Shown here piece by piece: positions 26,313 to 34,900 of a stretch of 37,643 nucleotides of DNA. Under the pieces are notes generated by a model. That model was not told where the DNA came from and searched no databases. It worked only from the letters and a program-made list of their open reading frames with translations. The first letter of the stretch is position 1. Each line of letters starts with the position of its first letter. Source of the DNA: UBA8752 sp036159995 (GTDB lineage: Bacteria; Bacteroidota; Bacteroidia; Flavobacteriales_D; Sanyastnellaceae); NCBI GenBank assembly GCA_036159995.1, contig JAYYEI010000038.1:1-37643 (forward strand), given 5' to 3'. Both the position numbers and the translations under genes were made by a program.

Positions 26313-26939
26313 ATGAACACGCCGACCAGTGTCTATGCGGAAATGACCCCGAACCCCGAGGTCATGAAGTTCGTAGCGGACCGCCCCCTCATCGAGGGCA
26401 ATGCCCAAGCCGAATTCACCTCCAAGGCCGACTGCGCCGGCCATTCCTCCTTCGCCGAGGAACTCTTCAACTTCCCCTTCGTCACCGGAGTCTTCATCAG
26501 CGGCGGCTTCGTCTCCGTCACCAAGGACGACACGATTGGCTGGGAAATGATCGCCATGCAAATGCGCGAGTACATCCAGCAGTGGCTCACCGAACACCCG
26601 GTCGCCGTGGAAAAGGTTCCACCCCCCAAGGCGACCACCCCCATGCCAGAGGCCGCCCCCACCGCAGGAGAGCCCGTCGTCGCCCTGGCCGACGACGACA
26701 TCGTTCCGACCGAACACGACGAGGCCATTGCCGCCCTGCTCGAGGAATTCGTTCGGCCGGCCGTCGAAGCCGACGGCGGCGCCATCGACTTCCGCGCATT
26801 CATCGACGGTACGGTTCATGTCCGCCTCCGCGGAGCCTGTGCCGGATGTCCTTCTTCCACCGCCACGCTCAAGGACGGCATCGAGCGCCTGCTCACGTCC
26901 AAACTCGACGTGGTCCAATCCGTCGTGGCCAGTACCTGA
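26313..26939 (+). CDS. Nfu-type iron-sulfur cluster scaffold/carrier
   Basis: The 208-residue cytoplasmic protein has an N-terminal Nfu_N domain (about 5-95, SVYAEMTPNPEVMKFV ... FNFPFVTGVFISGGFVSVTK) and, after a Pro/Ala linker, a NifU C-terminal domain (about 135-205) with the cluster-binding pair in RGACAGCPSS (C176, C179). Such proteins receive a 4Fe-4S cluster and pass it to target enzymes. A longer frame from 26118 is antisense to the amidohydrolase gene; the family N-terminus fits ATG 26313, with GATATTCG four bases upstream. The stop is one base from the ATG of the XRE-S24 regulator, so both are likely cotranscribed. Confidence 0.93.
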   Translation: MNTPTSVYAEMTPNPEVMKFVADRPLIEGNAQAEFTSKADCAGHSSFAEELFNFPFVTGVFISGGFVSVTKDDTIGWEMIAMQMREYIQQWLTEHPVAVEKVPPPKATTPMPEAAPTAGEPVVALADDDIVPTEHDEAIAALLEEFVRPAVEADGGAIDFRAFIDGTVHVRLRGACAGCPSSTATLKDGIERLLTSKLDVVQSVVAST

Positions 26940-26940
26940 C

Positions 26941-27690
26941 ATGCCAGAGTCCACGCGGATCGGTTCCCAGCTGAAAGCCCTGCGCAAGGAGCGCGGGTGG
27001 ACGCAATCCGACCTGGCCGAAAAGGCAGGACTCAAGCGCACCGCACTGGGGGCGTACGAAGAAGGCCGGGCCGAACCCCGACTCGGCGTGTTGGTCCGGC
27101 TGGCCCACACCCTCGACGTCTCACTCGACACCCTCGTGCTGGGCGGCGCATCCCATCCCATGGATCAGGACCTGCGCGTCCTGCCGGTGCCGGTCGACCG
27201 GGAATCGGACCGGGAGCGCATCACGGCTGTGAGCACCAAAGCCGCCGCGGGCTACGCGGAGGGCTTCGGGGATCCCGAATGGGTCGCTGCATTGCCCACC
27301 TTCGACCTGCCCTTGCCCGGTGTGCCACGGGACCGCACCCTTCGCTTCTTCCAGATTGAAGGCGACAGCATGCTCCCCATCCCGAGTGGCTCGTGGATCC
27401 TCGGAACCTATGTCGAACGATTGGCGGACGTGGGCAGTGGACGGCCCTACATCGTGGCCACGAAAGAAGATGGGCTCCTCTTCAAACGGGTCGAAAACCG
27501 CATGGACCTCGAAGGCGACCTCTGGATGGTCTCCAACAATCCGGGCTTCGCGTCCTACTCCATCCATCCTCGCGAAGTCAAAGAGGTGTGGCGCGCAATT
27601 GGCTGGTTTTCAACGGATTGGCCGGGAGGAGCCGCCGCAGCCAACAGGACACGGCAGACCAAAGCCGGAAAATGGTCGCTGAAAGAGTAG
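26941..27690 (+). CDS. XRE-S24 (LexA-like) self-cleaving repressor
   Basis: The 249-residue regulator joins an N-terminal XRE helix-turn-helix (about 7-62, LKALRKERGWTQSDLAEKAGLKRTALGAYEEG) to a C-terminal S24 peptidase domain. Ser143 in EGDSMLP and Lys182 in LLFKRVE form the expected Ser-Lys dyad, 39 residues apart. The conserved KAAAGYAEG segment has an Ala-Gly bond (103-104) in the place where LexA-type proteins cut themselves. RecA-stimulated cleavage and control of DNA-damage genes are inferred from the family and from the nearby dinB operon. The start at ATG 26941, one base after nfu, is preferred to an upstream in-frame start inside nfu. The last 20 or so residues are a basic tail beyond the S24 fold. 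Confidence 0.88.
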   Translation: MPESTRIGSQLKALRKERGWTQSDLAEKAGLKRTALGAYEEGRAEPRLGVLVRLAHTLDVSLDTLVLGGASHPMDQDLRVLPVPVDRESDRERITAVSTKAAAGYAEGFGDPEWVAALPTFDLPLPGVPRDRTLRFFQIEGDSMLPIPSGSWILGTYVERLADVGSGRPYIVATKEDGLLFKRVENRMDLEGDLWMVSNNPGFASYSIHPREVKEVWRAIGWFSTDWPGGAAAANRTRQTKAGKWSLKE

Positions 27691-27700
27691 TTTGATTCGA

Positions 27701-27724
27701 CACAAGTGTTGTAATCATCTACAA
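27701..27724. promoter_or_regulatory. AT-rich gap with overlapping inverted repeats
   Basis: TTGTA (27709-27713) and TACAA (27720-27724) are perfect inverted arms with a 6-base spacer, and ACAAGTGTTGT (27702-27712) is itself a near palindrome overlapping the first arm. The site lies in a low-GC gap directly after the XRE-S24 gene and upstream of the metalloprotease-like gene. It could be an operator, but nothing ties it to a named protein. Confidence 0.3.
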
Positions 27725-27764
27725 ATTCAATACAGAAATCGCGGATTTCGACCGCTTCCTTCGC

Positions 27765-27772
27765 TATCTTTC
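27765..27772 (+). promoter_or_regulatory. Candidate -7 element for the metalloprotease-like gene
   Basis: TATCTTTC matches TAnnTTTG at seven positions and ends four bases before the ATG at 27777. A TTTC (27746-27749) lies 15 bases upstream as a poor -33 candidate. Confidence 0.3.
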
Positions 27773-27776
27773 CTGT

Positions 27777-29789
27777 ATGACCTCATCGCTTGTGCCGCAC
27801 TTTGCGACCTGCTTGTTGCTGTCCCTGCTCCTGGGCACCATCGAGGTCTCCGCCCAAAAGGTGTTCGGACTCCCCGCCTCGGCCATGCATGACCATACGG
27901 CCTGCCAAGCAGCCGGATGCGATGGACTGGTGGGCGTCGCCGAGGACCATTTCGCCTTCACGCCCCCACCGGCTTCGTACCGCAGTTCCGTGGCCAACAT
28001 CCAGGTGACCTACACCGGGTTCCCGGCCGCCGCCGAGGCCGCCTTCCAATACGCCGCCAACATCTGGGCCGGCCAGATCAGCAGCCCGGTGACCATCGAA
28101 GTCGACGCCACCTGGGCCGATCTGGGAGACAACATCCTCGGGTCCGCCTCGCCCAGCACGATCCACCGCAACTTCACCGGAGCCGCCGCCCTCGACATCT
28201 ATTACCCCCAAGCCCTCGCCAACCAACTCTCTTCCAGCGACCTCGCCTCAGGATCGGCGGACATCACCTGCAACTTCGGCAGCCAGGTGAACTGGTACTT
28301 CGGGCTCGACGGCAACGTGCCTCCCGGAGCCTACGATTTCGTCACCGTCGTCCTGCACGAGCTCTGTCATGGCCTCGGCCTGATCGGCAGCGCCACAGTG
28401 GCGGGCAGCACGGGTTTCATCGGACAGAGCGGATCCCCGTTCATCTACGACACCTTCATCAACGACAACAACTCCAGCAGCAGCCTGACCGACCTCAACA
28501 ACGGCACGAGCGCCATGGCCGACGCCCTCACCGGGGGTGGCCTGGTCTGGGCCGGAGCCAACGGACTGGCCTCCGACGCCGTGCCTCCGGGCATCTACGC
28601 TCCGAACCCCTGGGAGCCCGGCGCCAGCTTCTCCCATCTGCGGGAAGACATGTACCTCTCGGGCAACGCCAACGCCCTCATGACCCCCAACCTGAACACG
28701 GGGGAGGCCATCCACGACCCGGGGCCCATCGTCATGGGCATGTTCGCCGACATGGGCTGGGGCATTGAGGGCTGCTCGATCTCAGCCATCCTCGCCGGGG
28801 CCCAGTCCCCCTGCAATCCGGCGACCAACACCTACAGCCAACAGGTCATCCTCATCTACGACGATGCCCCGGCCGGCCTGCTCAACGTGAACGGCTCCCT
28901 CTTCACCGTCTCCGGCAGTCCGCAGACCGTGAGCCTGAACAACCTCCCGGCCGACGGCTCGTTGGTGGACGTCACGGCCTACTTCACCGGCGACCCGAGC
29001 TGCGCCGCCACACAGTCCTCGCTGTTCACCGCCCCTGAATCCTGTGCCGGGGGAGCCTGTGAACTGCTGTCCAGCACCATTGGCCCCCAGACCCCCTGCG
29101 ACCCGTTGGACGGCACCTATTCCCAACAGGTGACGCTGCAGTTTGCCTACACCGCGGGCCTCGGCGACGTCGATGTCAACGGCCAGACCTTCCCGGTCAA
29201 CAACGACGTCGCCGACGTCACCCTCACCGGGCTGGTGGCCGACGGGCAATCCGTCAACCTGGCCATCACCTTCGCCTCGGATGACGCCTGCGGATTCACC
29301 GTCCTCGACGCCTGGACCGCCCCGGCTCCCTGCCCGTGCTCCCTCGCGCTCACGGTCGGCACAGTTGGAGCCTGCGACCCTTCCAGCGGAGGCCACACCG
29401 TGGACTTCCTGATCGACATCACAAACCCCCCGGGCAGCGGCCTGCTCGACATCGGCGGCACCCTGTTCGAACCCCCGGCAACCAGCGGCACCTTCAGCGC
29501 CTCCGTGGACGGGTTCCCAGCCGACGGACAAGCCGCTTCCGCTGGCGCCTTCTTCACCGACCTCCCCTCCTGCAACGCCGCCCAGGACGCCACATGGGTC
29601 GCCCCCTCCCCCTGCTCCTGCCCAGGGGACCTCGACGGAGACGGCCTCATCGGCGTCTCGGACACCCTCGACCTTCTCGCCAACTTCGGATGTGTCGGCG
29701 CCGGGTGCACCGGAGATGTGGACGGCGATGGACTCGTGGGCGTCTCGGACATCCTCGAATTGCTCTCGGCCTTCGGCGACAGCTGCTGA
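27777..29789 (+). CDS. Secreted zinc-metalloprotease-like protein with dockerin-like tail
   Basis: A 670-residue exported protein. Residues 1-27 are a signal peptide (ending EVSAQ). The catalytic part (about 70-330) has the zinc motif HELCHGLG (H194, E195, H198) and a Met-turn-like ALMTP (300-304). The canonical metzincin third His would be at position 204 but is Gly; H287 in FSHLRED is a possible substitute ligand. Then come three tandem beta domains of about 85-95 residues (about 333-423, 428-519, 520-613), each opening with a Cys and a Pro-Cys-(D/N)-P type segment. The C-terminus (614-670) has two EF-hand-like loops with D618, D620, D622, D629 and D647, D649, D651, D658. Extracellular proteolysis is inferred; the substrate is unknown. 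Confidence 0.8.
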   Translation: MTSSLVPHFATCLLLSLLLGTIEVSAQKVFGLPASAMHDHTACQAAGCDGLVGVAEDHFAFTPPPASYRSSVANIQVTYTGFPAAAEAAFQYAANIWAGQISSPVTIEVDATWADLGDNILGSASPSTIHRNFTGAAALDIYYPQALANQLSSSDLASGSADITCNFGSQVNWYFGLDGNVPPGAYDFVTVVLHELCHGLGLIGSATVAGSTGFIGQSGSPFIYDTFINDNNSSSSLTDLNNGTSAMADALTGGGLVWAGANGLASDAVPPGIYAPNPWEPGASFSHLREDMYLSGNANALMTPNLNTGEAIHDPGPIVMGMFADMGWGIEGCSISAILAGAQSPCNPATNTYSQQVILIYDDAPAGLLNVNGSLFTVSGSPQTVSLNNLPADGSLVDVTAYFTGDPSCAATQSSLFTAPESCAGGACELLSSTIGPQTPCDPLDGTYSQQVTLQFAYTAGLGDVDVNGQTFPVNNDVADVTLTGLVADGQSVNLAITFASDDACGFTVLDAWTAPAPCPCSLALTVGTVGACDPSSGGHTVDFLIDITNPPGSGLLDIGGTLFEPPATSGTFSASVDGFPADGQAASAGAFFTDLPSCNAAQDATWVAPSPCSCPGDLDGDGLIGVSDTLDLLANFGCVGAGCTGDVDGDGLVGVSDILELLSAFGDSC

Positions 29790-29834
29790 TTCCCCGAATC
29801 CAAAGATTCCTCCCCCGAAGTGTCTCCGGTATGA

Positions 29835-29857
29835 GAATGCCAATTAAATTGGCATTC
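29835..29857. promoter_or_regulatory. 23-bp palindrome, candidate operator of the dinB operon
   Basis: GAATGCCAATT (29835-29845) and AATTGGCATTC (29847-29857) are perfect inverted arms of 11 bp around a single central A. It ends 13 bases before the dinB ATG and just upstream of CATTTTCG (29858-29865), so it would fill the space between the -33 and -7 promoter positions. The near absence of a loop argues against a terminator. The XRE-S24 regulator at 26941-27690 is the obvious candidate to bind it, but that is an inference. Confidence 0.6.
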
Positions 29858-29865
29858 CATTTTCG
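29858..29865 (+). promoter_or_regulatory. Candidate -7 element for the dinB operon
   Basis: CATTTTCG matches TAnnTTTG at six of eight positions and ends five bases before the dinB ATG, directly abutting the palindrome. Confidence 0.25.
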
Positions 29866-29870
29866 TTGAC

Positions 29871-31088
29871 ATGTCCTCCCCGCGCACCGTCCTCCACCTC
29901 GACCTCGACACCTTCTTCGTGTCGGTGGAGCGGCTGATGGACAGCCGGCTCATCGGCAAGCCGCTGCTCATCGGCGGCACTGGCGACCGCGGGGTCGTGG
30001 CCTCCTGCAGCTACGAGGCCCGAAAGTTCGGCGTCCACTCCGGCATGCCCATGCGGATGGCGCGGGAACTGTGTCCCGAGGCGCTGGTCATCCGGGGCAA
30101 TTCAGCCAACTACTCCAAGCATTCGAACGCCGTCACCGACATCGTCCGCGAGGCCGTGCCCGTCTGCGAGAAAAGCTCCATCGACGAGTTCTACGCCGAC
30201 CTTACCGGCATGGACCGCTTCTTCGGCTGCTGGCAATACGCGCGGGAACTCCGCGAACGCATCATCCGCGAGACCGGCCTGCCCATCTCCTTCGGCCTGT
30301 CGGAGAACAAGACCGTTTCCAAGGTGGCCACCGGCGAGGCCAAGCCCAACAACGCCCTGCGCATCGAACGCGGCACCGAGCGGCCCTTCCTGGCCCCATT
30401 GGGCATCCGCAAGATTCCGATGGTCGGCGAGAAGACGTACCAGACGCTCCGCAACCTCGGCGTCCGGCGGATCGGCACCCTCCAGGAGATGCCGGTCGAT
30501 ATGATGGAGCGCGTGCTGGGCAAATCCGGACGCACCATCTGGCGCAAGGCCCAAGGCGAGGACCCCACCCCGGTCATGCCGACCAGCGATCGGAAGTCCA
30601 TTTCCACCGAGCGCACCTTCCGAAAGGACACCACCGACACCGGCCAGCTCCGCGGCATCCTGATCGCCATGGCCGAAAACCTGGCCTTCCAGCTGCGTCG
30701 CGGCAACAAGCTCACCGCCTGCATCACCGTCAAGGTCCGCTACAGCGACTTCGACACCCGGACCCTGCAGGCCCGCATTCCCTACACCGCCGCCGACCAC
30801 CGCCTCGTGCCCAAGGCCCTCGAGATGTTCGAACAGCTCTACGACCGGCGCGTCCTCGTCCGCCTCGTCGGCGTCCGATACAGCCACCTCGTGGGCGGGG
30901 GCATGCAGATGGACCTGTTCGATGCCGATGAGGACCGACAGGCCCTGTACCGCGCCATGGACGGACTCCGCGAGCGCTTCGGTGACCGGACCATCGTCTC
31001 CGCCGCCAGCCTCGGCGCCCGCACCATCGGCCGCACCAATCCCTTTTCGGGCGATGCCCCGCTCCTCCTCGCCAACCGCCACCAGTAA
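29871..31088 (+). CDS. dinB: Y-family DNA polymerase IV
   Basis: A 405-residue error-prone translesion polymerase. The palm carries the metal-binding acids in LHLDLDTFF (D11, D13) and SSIDEFYAD (D105, E106). The finger region ASCSYEARKFGVHSGMPMRMA, the thumb helix-hairpin-helix (IPMVGEKTYQTLRNLGVRRIGTL) and the little finger follow in the usual order. QMDLF in the C-terminal part is a plausible beta-clamp binding motif. It is the first gene of a compact plus-strand operon with the SRAP gene (12 bases later) and the DnaE2-like polymerase, and its start lies just after the palindrome, so damage-inducible control is inferred. Confidence 0.94.
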   Translation: MSSPRTVLHLDLDTFFVSVERLMDSRLIGKPLLIGGTGDRGVVASCSYEARKFGVHSGMPMRMARELCPEALVIRGNSANYSKHSNAVTDIVREAVPVCEKSSIDEFYADLTGMDRFFGCWQYARELRERIIRETGLPISFGLSENKTVSKVATGEAKPNNALRIERGTERPFLAPLGIRKIPMVGEKTYQTLRNLGVRRIGTLQEMPVDMMERVLGKSGRTIWRKAQGEDPTPVMPTSDRKSISTERTFRKDTTDTGQLRGILIAMAENLAFQLRRGNKLTACITVKVRYSDFDTRTLQARIPYTAADHRLVPKALEMFEQLYDRRVLVRLVGVRYSHLVGGGMQMDLFDADEDRQALYRAMDGLRERFGDRTIVSAASLGARTIGRTNPFSGDAPLLLANRHQ

Positions 31089-31100
31089 ATTGAACCCAGC

Positions 31101-31943
31101 ATGTGCGGACGCTATGTCAACGTCACCTCCGTCGAAGCCGTCGAGAAGCGCTTCCAGGTCACCGCAGGGCCGGACTACACCGCCGCGCCCCCACCGCCGA
31201 ACACCAACGTGTCCCACGGCGATCTCGCCCCCGTGGTGACCGGCGACCGACCGGATGCCCTGCAGGCCATGCAGTTCGGCTTCACCCCGGCGTGGGCCAA
31301 GAAGCAATTCTACATGATCAACGCGCGGAGCGAAGGCGACCACAACGCCGACAACGACCCCGGCTACCGCGGCGCCATGGGCATCCTGCAGAAGCCAATG
31401 TTCCGGCAGTCCATCCGCACCCGCCGCTGCCTCGTCGTGGCCGACGCCTTCATCGAAGGCCCCCAGCGCGAGAAGCTCGCCAAGCCCTACGTCGTCTATG
31501 CCCGCGATGGCCAACGTCCCTTTGCCCTGGCCGGCATCTGGGACGAGTGGACGGACACCGCCACCGGCGAACTCGTGCGGTCCTTCGCCATCATCACGAC
31601 CACCGCCTGCGACACCCTGCAGGCCATCGGCCACCACCGTTCGCCCGTGCTGCTGGACCCGGCTGACGAGCACAAGTGGATTGACCCGGTCACCCCCCTC
31701 GGCGACGTGACCGCCCTGCTCCGGCCCATCCCCGACGGCACGCTCAACGCCTACCCCATCGATCCGGGCATCAAGAATCCCCGGCTCAACGGCACCACCC
31801 TGCTGCAGCCCACCGGCGAGCGCATCTTTCCGGAGTACGACTACGAACTCCACCAATCGCTGGAGATGTTCGGCATGGGCGAATCCCGGGCGCGCAAACT
31901 CCGGGGCCGCGAATCGGAGTCCGGTCAAGGCAGCCTCTTCTGA
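31101..31943 (+). CDS. SOS response-associated peptidase (SRAP/YedK family)
   Basis: The 280-residue protein belongs to the SRAP (YedK/HMCES) family, which forms a thiazolidine link between its Cys2 and abasic sites in single-stranded DNA to protect them. All key positions are seen: Cys2 after the initiator Met in MCGRYVN, Asn74 in YMINARSE, Glu119 in VADAFIEG, and His178/His179 in IGHHRSPVLL. The C-terminal 50 residues after the SRAP fold form an extra tail ending in SGQGSLF, where QGSLF resembles a sliding-clamp binding motif. It sits between dinB and the DnaE2-like polymerase, with gaps of 12 and 22 bases. Confidence 0.93.
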   Translation: MCGRYVNVTSVEAVEKRFQVTAGPDYTAAPPPPNTNVSHGDLAPVVTGDRPDALQAMQFGFTPAWAKKQFYMINARSEGDHNADNDPGYRGAMGILQKPMFRQSIRTRRCLVVADAFIEGPQREKLAKPYVVYARDGQRPFALAGIWDEWTDTATGELVRSFAIITTTACDTLQAIGHHRSPVLLDPADEHKWIDPVTPLGDVTALLRPIPDGTLNAYPIDPGIKNPRLNGTTLLQPTGERIFPEYDYELHQSLEMFGMGESRARKLRGRESESGQGSLF

Positions 31944-31965
31944 ATCCCCGCCGTTTCCCGCCGCC

Positions 31966-34900
31966 ATGTTCCTGAACACCCATTCGTGGTTCAGCCTCCG
32001 CTACGGCGTCCTGCGCCCGGAGGAACTCCTCGCCGAAGCACAGGCGGCGGGCGTGACGTGCCTGGCCCTCACCGACGTGCACTGCACCGCCGGCGGCCCG
32101 GATTTCGCCCGGCTGGCCCCGAAGTACGGGGTCCGTCCCGTGCTCGGCATCGACTTCCGCGACGGCACGGTCCAACGCTACGTCGGCCTCGCCCGCGACC
32201 ACGATGGCTACGAGCGGCTCTGCGGCTTCCTCTCCGGCCTGCTGCACGAAGGACATGCCGGCAAGCCCTCCCGGATTCCGGACCGCGCCCCGGCCCTCGA
32301 GGGCGTGGTGTGGGTCTACCCGTGGGCACGGCGGGCAGAGCGGACCACGGATGGCGCCCCGCGGTCTCCCTGGCAGCAGCCCGGCGGCCTGCGACCCGAC
32401 GAGTGCGTGGGCGTCCGGCCCGGCGAACTCGGTGCCCTCCGGCTTGCCCTCCAGCGCGACCCCGAGGGCACCCCGAGCGGCCGCATGGTCGCCCTCCATT
32501 CGGCCAGCTTCCGCCACAAGCGCGACCACAACGCCCACCGCCTGCTCCGCGCCATCGACCGCAACTGCCTCCTGGCCAAGCTGCCGGCCGAGCAGGTCGC
32601 CCCCGACACAGATCGCTGGCTGCGCGTTGGCGAATTCGAAGCGGCCTACGCCGAATTCCCCTGGCTCACCGACCGCACCGCCGCCCTGCTCGACGCCTGC
32701 CACATCGACTTCGACGGCGACCTCGGCGACCAGGAAGACGGCGCCACCCACCGCAACCTCCGCACCTTCACCGGCTCCATCGTCGAGGACGAGCAACTCC
32801 TCCGCAACCTGTGCGCCGAAGGGCTCGCCTACCGCTACCCCGACCCCGACGAGGCCATCCTCGAACGGATGGAGTACGAGATCGAGGTCCTCCGCGAGAA
32901 GGAGTTCCTCGCCTACTTCCTCGTCAATTGGGACATCACCTCCTACGCGCGGTCCAAGGGCTACTTCCACGTCGGTCGGGGCAGCGGGGCCAACAGCCTC
33001 GTCGCCTACCTCCTGCGCATCACCGACGTCGACCCCATCGAACTGGACCTCTACTTCGAGCGGTTCATCAACCTCTACCGGTCCAATCCGCCCGACTTCG
33101 ACCTCGACTTCTCGTGGACGGACCGCGACGACGTCACGCGCTACATCTTCGACCGCTACGAACACGTCGCCCTGCTCGGGGCCTACAACACGTTCCAATA
33201 CCGGGCGGTGGTGCGCGAACTCGGCAAGGTCTTCGGCCTGCCCAAGCACGAGATCGACACGTTGGCCGGTGGGCGGTTCGACCCGGCGCGACTGGGCGAG
33301 GTGGAACGCGCTGTCGTCCGCTACGCTGGCGTCCTCCGCGATTTCCCCAATCAGATTTCCATCCACGCCTGCGGCATCCTGATCGCCGACCGGCCCATCC
33401 ACCGGACCTGCGCGACGTTCCTCCCGCCGAAGGGGTTCCCCACCACGCAGTACGATATGGTGGTCGCCGAGGACCTCGCCCTCCACAAATTCGACATCCT
33501 GTCCCAGCGCGGCCTCGCCAAGATCAAGGACGCCCTCGACCTCATCGCGGAGACCGACCCGGACGCCGACATCGACATCCACGACATGAAGCGGTTCAAG
33601 GCCGACCCCCGGGTACAACACCTACTGCGGGAAGCCGAAGCCATCGGGTGCTTCTACGTGGAGTCGCCCGCCATGCGGATGCTCATGCGCAAGCTGCGGG
33701 TCGACGACTACCTCGGCCTCGTCGCCGCCAGTTCCGTCATCCGACCGGGCGTGGCGCGCAGCGGCATGATGAAGGCCTACATCGAGCGGCACCGCTTCCC
33801 CGAGCGGCGTGGTGACGCCCACCCCATCCTGCTGGAGATCATGCCGGAGACCTATGGCGTCATGGTCTACCAAGAAGACGTGATCAAGGTGGCTCACCGG
33901 TTCGCCGGGCTCGACCTCGGGGAGGCCGACGTCCTGCGGCGGGGGATGTCGGGCAAATTCCGGTCGCGCGAAGAGTTCCAGAAGGCCCGCCAGGCCTTCT
34001 TCGACAAGGCCGCCGACAAGGGCCACGCACCCGACATGATCGCCGAGGTGTGGCGGCAGGTCGAGAGCTTCGCCGGATACGCCTTTGCCAAGGGCCACTC
34101 GGCCTCCTTCGCCGTCGAGAGCTACCAGAGCCTCTTCCTCAAGGCGTACTGGCCGCTGGAATACATGACCGCCTGCATCAACAACTTCGGCGGCTTCTAC
34201 CGGACCGAATTCTACGTCCACGAAGCCCGGCTGCTGGGCGGCCGGATCGCCGCGCCCTGCGTCAACACCGGCGGCTACCTCGCCGGATACGACCCCGCCA
34301 CGCGGACCCTCACCCTCGGCTTCAACCTCGTCAAGGGCGTGGAGGGTGAAACCGCCGTCCGCATCGAACGAGAACGCCACCATACCGGCCCCTACCGCGA
34401 CCTCGAAGACCTCGTTCGGCGCACCGGCATCGGCCTCGAACAGCTGCTCACCGTCATCCGTATCGGGGGCCTGCGGTGGACGGGGCGCTCCAAGCAGCAG
34501 CTGCAATGGGAGGCCCACTTCCTGCTCGGCCACCTGCCGAAGCAGGCCCCGGCCGCCGACCTCTTCCGCGAGGCCGAAACCACCGAACACCGGACCCACC
34601 TTCGCACCCTGCCGGCCCTCGAAGGCGGCAGCGGCGAAGATGCCTACGACGAAATCGAGCTGCTGGGCTTCCCACTGTCGTCCCCATTCGGCCTGCTCAC
34701 CGCCGAGGCGCAGCGCGCCGCCGAGGGCGCCATGCCCGCCCGCGCCCTGCCGGAACACATCGGCCGCGAGGTCACGATCGCCGGCTACCTCGTCACCGTC
34801 AAGGAAACCGGCACCGTCAAAGGGGACCGCATGCTGTTCGGCTGTTTCGTGGACCGCGAAGGCCAATGGATCGACACCGTCCACTTTCCGCCGGTCGCCA

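Noticed and set aside
30102..33621. Long minus-strand frames (625 and 611 residues) over dinB, SRAP and dnaE2
   Set aside because: They cover conserved catalytic genes on the plus strand and lack any family features.
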